From positions 868,001 through 932,000 of the forward strand of contig CALKER010000006.1 in assembly GCA_938084835.1 (NCBI GenBank): a DNA stretch of 64,000 nt, in the 5' to 3' direction. Each line of letters opens with the position of its first letter. Position 1 is the stretch's first letter. The notes beneath the pieces are model-generated. The model searched no databases. It was not told where the DNA came from and was given only the letters and a program-made list of their open reading frames with translations. Below are positions 45,536-54,480 of the stretch, piece by piece. This stretch comes from an uncultured Thermoguttaceae bacterium (lineage in GTDB: Bacteria > Planctomycetota > Planctomycetia > Pirellulales > Thermoguttaceae). A program made the position numbers and the translations under genes.

Positions 45536-46813
45536 ATGCGTTCTACGCTGTTTTATATTCCCCACACTTTTCTCGGAATTCCAGTCCTTGGATTTGGTTG
45601 GCTCCTCTTTGGTTGGACGCTTTTGTCGGCGGCCATCATCCTTCATTCGATACGTCGCTTGGGGTGGACTAGGGAGCTTTTGGGCCACATACTCCTGGCT
45701 GTTTCGGTGGCGGGGTTTATTGCTTTTGTTCTCCCTAATTTGGCAGAGGCAAAGGGACTGCCTATCCGCGGTTACGGAACGATGCTACTTCTGGCGACAG
45801 TAGCAGGAGTGGCCTTGGCGCTGTGGCGGGCGCAACAACGCGGCTTCGATACCGATTTTGTGCTGTCGTTAACGGTGTGGATATTTATTGCCGGCATCAC
45901 GGGAGCTCGACTATTTTATGTGGTGGAATACTGGGATCGGATTCGTGTGGCTGATGCTGCCGGGCGTGTTCTCCTTCTGCCGACGCTAGCCAATATTGTC
46001 AATTTGGCACAGGGGGGACTTGTCGTGTACGGCTCGATGCTCGGCGGAATTATCGCCGTAGTAATCTTTACCAGGGTTCGCGGAGTGCCCCTCCTCCGTG
46101 TCCTGGATTTTATTGCGCCAAGCTTCATGCTTGGGCTTGCGATTGGGCGGATAGGTTGTTTTCTCAATGGTTGTTGCTACGGCGCGATTTGCCATCTGCC
46201 GTGGGCTGTGCAGTTCCCAGCCGGAAGTCTTGCCCATGTACACCAGGTGGAAAAGGGATTGGTATTTTTGCAAGGCCTGAAACTTGCCCCGGGTACCCCC
46301 GCCCGCGTGCTAGAGGTGGAAGCTGGTTCAGCCGCAGAAAAGGCAGGCCTGCGCCCTGGGGATCGAATCTTAGCGGTAGGATCTCATCCGACGCCGACTC
46401 GTCTCGATGCAGAGGCCGTACTTTTAACCGCCGCAGTTCCCGGTGATCCGTTGTGCGTATCCGTGGAAGGCCGACCGGCGCCTGTGTGTTTCGCCGCGAG
46501 CCTGCCCCAAAGCCTGCCGGTTCATCCCACTCAGCTTTACAGTTCGTTTAACGCTTTCCTAATTTGCCTTTTTCTCTTAGCTTTCGAACGTGTTCGCACG
46601 CGTGATGGGCAGGTGGTTGGACTTATGTTCACAGTTTATCCTCTTACGCGATTTCTAATTGAGGTCTTGCGTGACGATGAGCCGTGGATTGTCGCAACCG
46701 CTGGGTTCGGACTAACTATAGCCCAAACAATTAGCCTAATCCTTTTAGGAATAGTCACCCTCTTCTGGATCTATCTTTTTACCTCGGGCCCCAGTGGCCG
46801 CCGAAAGACCTAA
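45536..46813 (+). CDS. lgt: Prolipoprotein diacylglyceryl transferase with inserted PDZ domain
   Basis: 425-residue membrane enzyme that attaches diacylglycerol to the lipobox Cys of lipoprotein precursors. Lgt features are split: PIRGYG, the GGLVVYGSMLGG loop, and GRIGCFLNGCCYG (204-216, the Lgt signature with its conserved Arg and Asn) precede residues 248-318, while VHPTQLYSS (329-337) and the last helices (350-420) follow. The inserted block has the fold-defining PDZ segments ARVLEVEAGSAAEKAGLRPGDRILAVG. It would sit at the periplasmic face between two Lgt helices. The position of E. coli His103 is a Tyr (Tyr165), as in some other phyla. An excellent ribosome site (gaggagagg) precedes ATG 45536. 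Confidence 0.93.
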   Translation: MRSTLFYIPHTFLGIPVLGFGWLLFGWTLLSAAIILHSIRRLGWTRELLGHILLAVSVAGFIAFVLPNLAEAKGLPIRGYGTMLLLATVAGVALALWRAQQRGFDTDFVLSLTVWIFIAGITGARLFYVVEYWDRIRVADAAGRVLLLPTLANIVNLAQGGLVVYGSMLGGIIAVVIFTRVRGVPLLRVLDFIAPSFMLGLAIGRIGCFLNGCCYGAICHLPWAVQFPAGSLAHVHQVEKGLVFLQGLKLAPGTPARVLEVEAGSAAEKAGLRPGDRILAVGSHPTPTRLDAEAVLLTAAVPGDPLCVSVEGRPAPVCFAASLPQSLPVHPTQLYSSFNAFLICLFLLAFERVRTRDGQVVGLMFTVYPLTRFLIEVLRDDEPWIVATAGFGLTIAQTISLILLGIVTLFWIYLFTSGPSGRRKT

Positions 46814-47200
46814 AGCTTGGGATAAGCCCTAGCCAGCTCGATCCGACGGACTCCCTTCCGGCGAAAATGCCAACTAGTTAGTCGGAGGGTTCTCCAGCGG
46901 CCGATTAACGGCGAGCTTAAATGAAGATTTCGGCCGAAAGAACCGTGCGGCTCCTTGACGGCACCGCCTTTTAAAAAAATTCCGGCTCCTGAAAGAATAT
47001 TAGCCGAAGAAGCACTCAGAAAATTCCGCGAGCTCTAATGATCCTGCCATAAGACGCTACCCCGCGTAGCATTGTCCCATGTTCGCTGTTTCCCTGAAGG
47101 GCCGGCCTAACAGAGCTTGGAAGCAACAATCCTGGGGAATCCTGTGCGACATTAGAATGTTTTTTTCCGCTGTTAGGATAACTTTGAGTCTCTTCGCGCA
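46814..47200. other. Convergent intergenic region, possible terminators
   Basis: About 390 bp between convergent lgt and the VCBS gene. tagtcgg (46878-46884) and ccgatta (46902-46908) can pair with one mismatch. Further on, a ctccttgacggcaccgcc segment is followed by TTTT and AAAAAAA at 46969-46980. No gene seen. Confidence 0.3.
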
Positions 47201-48583
47201 CTACCGGCCGGCCTTATCAAGCTGGTCCCAGCGGTTCCACCAAACCACAACGCGTTCCATTCGATCGTACGGCGGATATGTGTGAAGGCCGCCGGTGACA
47301 AGATCCATGGTTCCGTCATTGTTGAAATCGGCGGCAGCTAGCCCCTGAATATGCGTAGGACGATTGGCCAGAGGTCGCATCCGAAATCGCATATTTCCCA
47401 AGTTCTCCAGCCAGACGAGGCTCTGCGCCGCTGGATCTTCCCATGTGTTATACGCACTAGCAACGATAATATCTAAATGTTGATCGCCGTTGACATCGAA
47501 CACAACAGCGTTGACAGCTCCAGGTATGTGCGCAATACGGTGAAAACGAAACTGCATGCCCCCGAGATTTTCCAGCCACTGAATTCCATGCCACGGTCTG
47601 GGACGGGGAGGTATATAGTCAAAAGCATCTCCATTGGTGTACAGGATGTCCGGGCGGCCATCTTGATTGAGGTCGACAATCCAAATGCCACTGGAACCGA
47701 AGTCCTCATTTTCACAGTCAAAAAGGAGAATCTTCTTAAACTTTCCCCTTCCCAGATTCTTATAAACCCACAGCTGCTCCCATTCCTGACTGACAATGAC
47801 AACAATATCAAGAAGGTTATCAGCGTCCAAGTCGACAATGGGGCAATGAATGGGACCCGATAGTGTCTGAAGAACATGATCTCGGAACTGCCAGTTTCCC
47901 AGGTTTTCCAACCATCGGGTTTCGCCGTCGTCATAGCCAAAGTGGGCGACCGCCACGTCGAGAAGACCGTCTCCGTTCAAATCACCGGCACGAGCATCTG
48001 CCACACGCGGGACTTTATCGAGGATCACTCGGGGGCGAAATCGCTGCTGACCAACATTTTCCAAAACCACGACCGAGCCGATGGGATCGTTATTCGGAAA
48101 GAGCATGCCTAAGCATGCGACCAAGATGTCTGGTGCTCCATCTTGATTAAAGTCAACAACTTCGAGGTGTGCTGGTGCCCGCAGCCCTTCGCACAACACC
48201 GTCTCCGTGAAATTTCCAGTAGGATATTGACGAATCCAGCTTACCCAATCGTTGGCACAATCGGCTACTAGCACATCCATGAGCCCATCGGCATCCAGGT
48301 CAAAGGGGAGCACAAACGAAATCATCGGCGGTTGTTGAAAGGGTAACCCTATCGGTTGGGCAACCAAAAACTCGATTTTTTCCCTCTCTTCTTCGAGGCT
48401 GTCAGGATAGTTCTCTAGTCCCGTTCGAAACTGTAGTGCCCTGCCTCTGGCTTGCCGAAGGACTTGGTGAAACTCAGCACCAGTCCGCGAGGCCTGATAC
48501 CAAAAAATGGCCACGGGCAATCCACCGAGGACAATGACTACAATCAGCCAACCGGCAAGATTCTTTAAGTTACTTTGTTCCAT
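47201..48583 (-). CDS. Membrane-anchored FG-GAP/VCBS beta-propeller protein
   Basis: 460 residues. One N-terminal anchor helix (about 11-30, WLIVVIVLGGLPVAIFWY) is followed by a repeat region. Seven Ca2+-type D-x-[DN]-x-[DN]-G-like units are visible: DLDADGLMD, DFNQDGAPD, DLNGDGLLD, DLDADNLLD, DLNQDGRPD, DVNGDQHLD and DFNNDGTMD. This number suits a seven-bladed propeller. The interblade WLENLG/FLENVG-like strands (for example WLENLGNWQF) recur. The domain should be outside the cytoplasm. Start at ATG 48583; an upstream TTG frame (48658) would overlap the FeS gene. The gene directly follows the CuA-like FeS protein and probably shares its transcript. A ligand cannot be named. Confidence 0.88.
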   Translation of the reverse strand: MEQSNLKNLAGWLIVVIVLGGLPVAIFWYQASRTGAEFHQVLRQARGRALQFRTGLENYPDSLEEEREKIEFLVAQPIGLPFQQPPMISFVLPFDLDADGLMDVLVADCANDWVSWIRQYPTGNFTETVLCEGLRAPAHLEVVDFNQDGAPDILVACLGMLFPNNDPIGSVVVLENVGQQRFRPRVILDKVPRVADARAGDLNGDGLLDVAVAHFGYDDGETRWLENLGNWQFRDHVLQTLSGPIHCPIVDLDADNLLDIVVIVSQEWEQLWVYKNLGRGKFKKILLFDCENEDFGSSGIWIVDLNQDGRPDILYTNGDAFDYIPPRPRPWHGIQWLENLGGMQFRFHRIAHIPGAVNAVVFDVNGDQHLDIIVASAYNTWEDPAAQSLVWLENLGNMRFRMRPLANRPTHIQGLAAADFNNDGTMDLVTGGLHTYPPYDRMERVVVWWNRWDQLDKAGR

Positions 48584-48647
48584 CGGTAAAGAACCAAATA
48601 TTGAGTTATTTCGTCCGCAAATAGCCCCTACAATGGCAAGCCCTTTC

Positions 48648-50732
48648 TTAGTCGGCAAAAAACTTCACCATGGCAAGTGCCATTGCCCCTAAGGCTAACC
48701 ACACAGGAAGTGTTCCTGCAATTCTTTCATAGGGTGATGGACACCTCTGGAACCATTCCCGGCCGGTCACTTTCAAAGCGTAATACCAGCCCATAAGCAT
48801 AAACAGTACCTGGACGAAGGGAATGCCCTCAGGCCAGATTTGCCGCCACGGAACGTTTGCTGTTCCGAAGAGATTCCATCCCCAACCCAAAGGATCGGAA
48901 AGAACCTGGAGCACGAAGCTTCCATTGGCACACGTTATGTGCCACACGAAGGCTGCCCAAATCGCCAGTCCTAAAGGGAGAACACCTTTGGCCGCAATTT
49001 TCGCGGAGGTCGTGGCCGGGATTGCTTTGCGAGCCAAAAGGCTCCCCAAACTTGCCAGGAGAAACAAAGCACCCGGTGCTCCCACCACCGCTGTCAGCCA
49101 TAAGCAGGCCGCGTAGGTCAAAAATAGCCGAGGATTGAATTCGTCCACCAAATTGACGCAATCACGGAGCTCAGGCCACGGACCCAGGTACACCAATGAG
49201 TACGCAATTGCGAGAACAGCCAACACGCACGCCTGCCAGGCCTGGATCCAATGGCGAAACCTTACAGCGCTTCCGAAGGCACGAAATCGCACACTGACAT
49301 TGTCGAACGGACAACTTTTGAAACATTCCAGGCACCATCCACACTCTAAATCATCGCGGAGCTCACCCATTCGAAGCTTATAGGGGCAAGGCCAGCCGCG
49401 CTCGTTTCCATGTTGACAAGCATGGCTCCGACATTTTTGGCACTTTCCACGGTCAGCCGGGCGGACTCCTAACTTGGCAAGTTGCCCATAGGCTCCCAGA
49501 AAGCTTGCGACGGGGCACATCTTCAGACAAAAAGCCCGATAGCCAGCGATTACACCAAGTGAGGTAGCAAGCAGTAGCAAAGTGAGGAGGATCCAACCGG
49601 TCAGTCGGGGAATTGCGACAATGGCCGGTGAGAAAGTTCCGATTGCAAGGAGAATCAATGTCCGCGTGACGATGCCCCAGGCAGATCCCCGGTCGGCGAG
49701 CTCCTGGTGCATGAAGTCCGAAGAAAAGCTAGCAGAGTGCAAAGCAAGCGGTGATTGCTGCGGTGCCCGAGGCCGTAGTCGCCCTCCCCTACTTATGAAT
49801 TCTCCTAAGGCGGGGATGGGGCAGATCAGGCACCATAAGCGACCTCCCCAGGGAACCACAATAACTACGAGTAGAAAAAGCCAAATTATCCATGTAAAAA
49901 TCACCCCGAAATTGCGGCCAGCTACCTTTGTGCCCATCAATGCGGAAAGCACCACAAAGTAGAAAACCGCTCCCGAAGCGAGAAGTAAAACGTACTGAAG
50001 TGGCCCCCACGCAAGAATCGGTTTTACCCCCGGAATGTGAACGGCAACGTTTACTGCTTCGTTGTCGTCCGCTTGGTTGACACGGGAAAGTCCTAGCAGA
50101 CCCGGCTCGAACCAAAGACTCCACAGAGCGAGACTGAAGATGCCCAGGACAAGGCCACTGCCGGCCCATAACAGCAAATTTGGCTCAAGGATCAAATTCC
50201 CATGCTCAAAGGCATGCATGGGACCGCACCATACGTGGCATCGATAATGCACTTTCGAGAAAAGCCACCCCAAGGCACCTGGGACGACTGCCTGAACCGT
50301 TACTTCACGTGTCCATTGCGGTGGAACTGTAGGATTTTTAACGCGATATACAGCTACCTCGTGCCGCCCCGGCGTGATTTTGGCATCGATGTCGAACTCC
50401 TCGACAAAAAACGAGTGTCCTGTATCAAGTGCGGAAAAGGTAAGGCGCAAAATGTCGCCGCGGGTACAACGGATCACTGCAGGACGTTTGCCGTATCGAA
50501 ATGCCTCTATGTGAACAGATCGTTCTCCCGGCCGGGGTGCTAGGACCCAAGCTACACCTGGCGGGATCAAGGCAAACATTCCTAAAATTAGGACTTTTCG
50601 GGCCCAACGTCGTACCCAATGCTTTGCGGGCGGTGGATTTGATCCCTCAGTTGGCCACGTCATGGACGAACACCAGCGTAATTTGCTGGCACTTTTCGCT
50701 AGCATTATGACCCCGTGATTTGGACCAAGCAT
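48648..50732 (-). CDS. Membrane protein with CuA-like cupredoxin domain and polyferredoxin (NapH/NosR-like) core
   Basis: 694 residues. After an N-terminal anchor (about 47-65), residues 75-185 form a COX2-like cupredoxin domain: DTGHSFFVEEFDID (His106) and HYRCHVWCGPMHAFEHG. The C-x3-C-x3-H spacing (Cys165, Cys169, His173) matches the CuA site of cytochrome oxidase and N2O reductase, but the next ligand, normally Met after two residues, is Glu176, with His177 and Met172 nearby. The rest (about 250-690) is a NapH/NosR-type membrane core: WCLICP (302), FCLKMCP (403), a CQKCRSHAC...CP cluster (432-450) and CGWCLECFKSCP (465-475), with several TM helices. An electron-transfer role at the membrane follows from this architecture. 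It could be distantly related to NosR. Start choice (50732, 50705 or 50663) is uncertain. Confidence 0.85.
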   Translation of the reverse strand: MLGPNHGVIMLAKSASKLRWCSSMTWPTEGSNPPPAKHWVRRWARKVLILGMFALIPPGVAWVLAPRPGERSVHIEAFRYGKRPAVIRCTRGDILRLTFSALDTGHSFFVEEFDIDAKITPGRHEVAVYRVKNPTVPPQWTREVTVQAVVPGALGWLFSKVHYRCHVWCGPMHAFEHGNLILEPNLLLWAGSGLVLGIFSLALWSLWFEPGLLGLSRVNQADDNEAVNVAVHIPGVKPILAWGPLQYVLLLASGAVFYFVVLSALMGTKVAGRNFGVIFTWIIWLFLLVVIVVPWGGRLWCLICPIPALGEFISRGGRLRPRAPQQSPLALHSASFSSDFMHQELADRGSAWGIVTRTLILLAIGTFSPAIVAIPRLTGWILLTLLLLATSLGVIAGYRAFCLKMCPVASFLGAYGQLAKLGVRPADRGKCQKCRSHACQHGNERGWPCPYKLRMGELRDDLECGWCLECFKSCPFDNVSVRFRAFGSAVRFRHWIQAWQACVLAVLAIAYSLVYLGPWPELRDCVNLVDEFNPRLFLTYAACLWLTAVVGAPGALFLLASLGSLLARKAIPATTSAKIAAKGVLPLGLAIWAAFVWHITCANGSFVLQVLSDPLGWGWNLFGTANVPWRQIWPEGIPFVQVLFMLMGWYYALKVTGREWFQRCPSPYERIAGTLPVWLALGAMALAMVKFFAD

Positions 50733-51091
50733 TTCCGGGCTTTAGATCTTAAACCCGAGATGAACCGTAATTCAATCGGCGGCTGAAAGCTCGGATGCGG
50801 AAGAAGGACGCTCACCAAAGAGAATCCGTCCAACGGCAGTTAACTCTCATACCCGTTCCGACCTTCCGCTTAAAAAAGGAGCTGAAGCCTCCCGGCTCAC
50901 TGTGGGCCTTTTCAGGGAAAACAATTTCGGGGGGAATATCCCTCGCCGCGGCAGGTCGCATAATTAAAGATGGATCAGAGGAGAAATCGTGGAAAAATTT
51001 GAAGGGCGTCCCCAGGAACTCCGTATTGACAGGGGTTTAAAACCTCAGAAGCGATTAAGCGCTCCCTCCGCAGATACTTCCGGAATAATCG
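50733..51091. other. Intergenic region between divergent genes
   Basis: About 360 bp between the minus-strand FeS gene and the plus-strand LRR gene, so it should hold both promoters. No convincing promoter or gene is seen. Confidence 0.3.
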
Positions 51092-52216
51092 ATGATTTCA
51101 GCGGCCAAACGGAAAGTGTTGATTGTGGCGATCGCTTTGACAGCTGTTGCCAGCGTGCTGGTGAGCGGCGTGTTTTTGCACTTCAAAGGACGCGCCCAGA
51201 CGCAGCGATCGGCTGTCCAACGGGTACATCGCCTAGGAGGATGGGCGTTCTACGATTCCGTTTACGACGACGATGGGAACCTCATCGGCTCCTGGCCTCG
51301 TGCTCCTGTCTGGGCACTGCGCCTTTTCGGGGTTGACTTCCTAAGCATTGTGACCGGGGTGGTTTTAGGGCCCGGCAGAGCTGTAGAGGGTTTGCCCGAC
51401 TTCGGTCTGGTAGATCACAACATCCCCGTCCGGGATGAACACCTTGAGATCCTTCAGAGCTTTCCCTACTTGGAGTGGCTTGTCCTAAGTGAAACGAAAA
51501 TTACTGACAGAGGGCTGACGCATTTAACAAGCTTACAGCGCTTACGATGGTTGTGGCTTTCTGGGACGGCAATCACTGATGCTGGACTTGCCCCCCTTGC
51601 GCAGTTGCCTATGCTGGAAAAAGTTTGGCTAGATAGCACACGCATTCAAGGGCCAGGTCTATGCCATCTGAGTTCGCTTAAAAATCTTCGAGAAATCTCG
51701 ATTCAAAATACAGCGGTTGACGATGCCGGGCTTGCCTGTCTGGCACCGCTCCGCCAGCTTCAAAAAGTTAGACTACGGGGCAGTCGGTGTAGCTTTCGAG
51801 GGATTATGGAAATTTTTGCCAGATTACAGAATCGCTCCCCGCTCGAGGCACTTATCGTCGCGGACCTAGTCCGCCTCGACCAAGCGGGGAAAGTGATCGT
51901 AGCAGATTTCAGCCACCTTGGAATTTTAGACGATGACTTGGGTGTTCTGCAGTGGCTCCCAGACATTCAGTGGCTGTATTTGCAAGGCAACCCGATCACA
52001 GATGCTGGGCTGGTCAACCTGACGTGGCTGCCCAATTTAACGTTACTGGATTTGTCTGATACTCGGATCACAAACGCGGGCGTGGAAAATCTCCTCGAGT
52101 TGCCAAATCTGGAAACGCTTCATTTGGGCGGTGTCAGCGTAGCCACAGAGACCCTCAAGCGGGCTTCGGAACGCAAACCGCGTCCCGTGCGAATCTACCT
52201 GACCAGCCAGTTGTGA
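51092..52216 (+). CDS. Secreted or membrane-anchored leucine-rich-repeat protein
   Basis: 374 residues. The N-terminal signal/anchor segment (about 8-29, VLIVAIALTAVASVLVSGVFLHF) is followed by a region of about 75 residues and then LRR repeats from about 120 to 350. They have the bacterial LRR_6/GALA-like pattern, L-x-x-L-x-L-x-x-T-x-I-T-D-x-G-L, for example WLVLSETKITDRGL, WLWLSGTAITDAGL, WLYLQGNPITDAGL and LLDLSDTRITNAGV. Such proteins are abundant in planctomycetes and are usually taken as protein-protein interaction modules; no partner is indicated. Convergent with the DUF1559 gene 51 bp downstream. Confidence 0.88.
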   Translation: MISAAKRKVLIVAIALTAVASVLVSGVFLHFKGRAQTQRSAVQRVHRLGGWAFYDSVYDDDGNLIGSWPRAPVWALRLFGVDFLSIVTGVVLGPGRAVEGLPDFGLVDHNIPVRDEHLEILQSFPYLEWLVLSETKITDRGLTHLTSLQRLRWLWLSGTAITDAGLAPLAQLPMLEKVWLDSTRIQGPGLCHLSSLKNLREISIQNTAVDDAGLACLAPLRQLQKVRLRGSRCSFRGIMEIFARLQNRSPLEALIVADLVRLDQAGKVIVADFSHLGILDDDLGVLQWLPDIQWLYLQGNPITDAGLVNLTWLPNLTLLDLSDTRITNAGVENLLELPNLETLHLGGVSVATETLKRASERKPRPVRIYLTSQL

Positions 52217-52218
52217 AG

Positions 52219-52257
52219 CCTGTGGGTGTTGTTTCTAAATAACGTAACAACCACGGG
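52219..52257. terminator. Imperfect hairpin between convergent genes
   Basis: Arms cctgt-g-gttgtt (from 52219) and aacaac-c-acggg (to 52257) pair with small bulges over a 12-base loop, filling the 51-bp space between the LRR and DUF1559 stops. A bidirectional terminator is likely from position, but no T tract follows. Confidence 0.42.
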
Positions 52258-52267
52258 ACGGCAGCGC

Positions 52268-53242
52268 TTACTGGAGCTGTTGGCTTTCGCCTCCCATAAT
52301 CGTGGAGGTAGCGATCCAAAGTGCCTTGTCGATGGTTTCGCTAACAAATCTTACGGACCCATCGGCTAAACACACGTTGACACCACCGGGATGGCGGCTT
52401 CGCGCGGCGAAGACGGAACGCGTGGATGAGTTCATACATTCGTGGTTTCGCGTAAGACGGTCATTCGGCGGGATTAATGAGCTGTAGGAGGATTCGTATG
52501 GCGCGTAACCCCGGAACCAACTGTATCCCCGATAGGCCTCTTCATTGTTGTTAAGGACTACTCCATCCGTGCCGGCTACGCAAGCAGGCATATTAGAAGA
52601 GCAGCTAGCCCGGCAAACCCATGGTTCATTAATCATACATTCCGAGACAGCCTGAGTATTGGAGGTGCCGTCAACAATGTCGGCAAAGGTTGGGCTCCAG
52701 TTTTCGCGGAACAGGCCTCGTGTGAGCGCGGTATTGGTACTAAATGTGCTGCTTGTGCACAGATCTGAGCAGTCGTCCGCGCCCTGGTTGGCCACATAAT
52801 TGGTAGGAGCCCAACTCGTACTTGTTCCGGGAGGACGACCGCTGCGATCGCTGGGACAGCGAAAGATGGTCAAATCGATATTGCGAATCGTTAACCCGGG
52901 TTCCACGGTCCAGACTTGGAGGCCACTCCAATTTACTTGATCGTATATTCCCTTCTGCTCTAAATAAGGAAGGATGCGGGTCCGCCATGACAGATGCTGA
53001 GTCTGCCAGCTATTCACCCCCGGGATATTAAACCGTACCGAAAGAGGCGGCAGCCCCTTATTCACGTCAGCATAGCTGTGAAGAGCCAAACCGATTTGCT
53101 TCAAATTGTTGATGCACTGGCTTCGACGCGCTGCCTCCCGTGCTGCTTGAACAGCGGGGAGCAAAAGCGCGATGAGAATCCCGATAATCGCGATCACGAC
53201 TAGTAATTCGACGAGCGTGAAACCGGACGGTCTGGGTTTCAT
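52268..53242 (-). CDS. DUF1559 prepilin-like protein
   Basis: 324 residues. The N terminus is a type II secretion/pilin leader: FTLVELLVVIAIIGILIALL after a Gly (cleavage after GFTLVE type), then the planctomycete motif AVQAAREAARRSQCINNLKQIGLALHSY. The C-terminal DUF1559 part includes CPSDRSGR and ends SRHPGGVNVCLADGSVRFVSETI. DUF1559 paralogues occur in large numbers in planctomycetes, and no function is firmly known; a pseudopilin-like surface role fits. Start ATG 53242 has gggagga 7 bases upstream. The lipoprotein gene lies 342 bp upstream on the same strand. Confidence 0.93.
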   Translation of the reverse strand: MKPRPSGFTLVELLVVIAIIGILIALLLPAVQAAREAARRSQCINNLKQIGLALHSYADVNKGLPPLSVRFNIPGVNSWQTQHLSWRTRILPYLEQKGIYDQVNWSGLQVWTVEPGLTIRNIDLTIFRCPSDRSGRPPGTSTSWAPTNYVANQGADDCSDLCTSSTFSTNTALTRGLFRENWSPTFADIVDGTSNTQAVSECMINEPWVCRASCSSNMPACVAGTDGVVLNNNEEAYRGYSWFRGYAPYESSYSSLIPPNDRLTRNHECMNSSTRSVFAARSRHPGGVNVCLADGSVRFVSETIDKALWIATSTIMGGESQQLQ

Positions 53243-53583
53243 AACATGATCCTCCCACTAAGCATCGGTTTTGAACAACGCCACAAAACTCGCCTGCCGA
53301 AATAAAGCACCGCGACAGCTACCCATGCATTAGGCGGCGGCTTTATGAACGTAGCCACCGCACCAACTTCGTACCACCGACGCAAGCCTCCATCGCAGCC
53401 CACCTGCCCACGTTAGATTGTGCTTTGGCGTTCTCCTCTCCATTTCCCCCAACTCAGAACTTTGAGTAACAGCAGCAGTGCCTGCGTGGCACCTCCCAAC
53501 AAACCGCCTAATTTTTCATGCAGCTGCGCGTTGCCATTTGACGACGAAATCTGCCAAAAGGCGGGCCTGCGAAATACAGAAAA
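53243..53583. other. Intergenic region between lipoprotein and DUF1559 genes
   Basis: About 340 bp. A short stem gtgcc-tgcgt-ggcac lies at 53480-53494, downstream of the lipoprotein stop. No gene seen. Confidence 0.35.
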
Positions 53584-54036
53584 TTACGGTTCAAGAGCGA
53601 AATTCTGAGTATTCGTTCCACCCGAAATACTGATTTGCAAAGTGGTTCGGGTGTTATACTTGTCCGGGATGTATTGTTCCGTCTGCTGGACCTTCTGACC
53701 GGTCTCGGGGTCCTCGGTTTCAGCCAAAACCCGTACCGCAGTGATTGATACCCGGTAGGAGCCAGCGACAAGTCCACTTCCCGGGGCAAAGGAATACTTA
53801 CCGTCCGAGATTTGAGTGCTAACCGGAATTCCTTTGCCATTCACCGGGTCCAGCCGGATGCTCCCATTCCTAATCGGTTCACCAGCGAAGCTTACCTCCC
53901 CAGACAAAGTGGCAGAAGCCCCACCAGCTCCGCACCCTTCCCAACTCATAGCGAAGAGGATCAGTCCGCCGCAAAGCCCCACAAAACCGGCGAGATGCCA
54001 CCCAGGTTGTCTTTTTTCGCCTGCCAGATTGAACAT
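53584..54036 (-). CDS. Small putative lipoprotein with carboxypeptidase-regulatory-like fold
   Basis: 150 residues. The signal peptide core (LAGFVGLCGGLILFAMSWEGC) ends at a Cys in a weak lipobox context, and the mature part (LSGEVSFAGEPIRNGSIRLDP, DGKYSF, GSYRVSITA) has the beta-sandwich features of the planctomycete carboxypeptidase-regulatory-like lipoproteins (family with transthyretin-like fold). These typically lie next to DUF1559 genes, as here. Start ATG 54036 has ggaggaggg 9 bases upstream. Function unknown. Confidence 0.8.
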   Translation of the reverse strand: MFNLAGEKRQPGWHLAGFVGLCGGLILFAMSWEGCGAGGASATLSGEVSFAGEPIRNGSIRLDPVNGKGIPVSTQISDGKYSFAPGSGLVAGSYRVSITAVRVLAETEDPETGQKVQQTEQYIPDKYNTRTTLQISISGGTNTQNFALEP

Positions 54037-54242
54037 TTGTTCGTCCCTCCTCCGCGTCCGGTTGTCTACCTCATTCAGTTGTTTACCTCGGATTAAGCTT
54101 TAACCCTTCGCGGGGCCCAACTGCTCACAACTGGGAAAGACGGATAGCCCCAGCCCTTGGGATGGGATAGCTACTTTTCGTACGGGCGGCATATTTGCGC
54201 CGGCAACACCTTAGGATTCTTGAGATCAAGGTTCGTCGCTCC

Positions 54243-54279
54243 AAAAAAATGCCGCAAGGAACCACCGGTTCCCCCGGCA
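54243..54279 (-). terminator. Strong intrinsic terminator downstream of tRNA-Ile
   Basis: Nested stem: tgccg (54250-54254) pairs with cggca (54275-54279) and ggaacc (54258-54263) with ggttcc (54267-54272) over a 3-base loop. An A7 run at 54243-54249 becomes T7 right after the hairpin in leftward transcripts, the classical rho-independent arrangement, about 130 bases past tRNA-Ile. Confidence 0.68.
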
Positions 54280-54406
54280 CCGCTTTGTGGGCACTAAGCT
54301 GGCAGTCGAGCTAACTTTCTCTGATCGGATTTTTTGGCGGGCAATCGTCAGTTACGGCCTGAGGCACGGAAGGCGACTGCATGGTGGGCGTTGCCTGTGG
54401 ACTTAA

Positions 54407-54480
54407 TGGGCGCACGTGGATTCGAACCACGGACCTCGTCCTTATCAGGGACGCGCTCTAACCAACTGAGCTATGCGCCC
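54407..54480 (-). tRNA. tRNA-Ile (GAU anticodon)
   Basis: Reads leftward as a 74-nt cloverleaf: acceptor GGGCGCA pairing with TGCGCCC plus discriminator A; D-arm GCTCAGTTGGTTAGAGC; anticodon stem-loop GTCC-CTGATAA-GGAC with anticodon GAT; T-arm CGTGGTTCGAATCCACG. No CCA is encoded. A strong terminator lies downstream. Confidence 0.95.
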
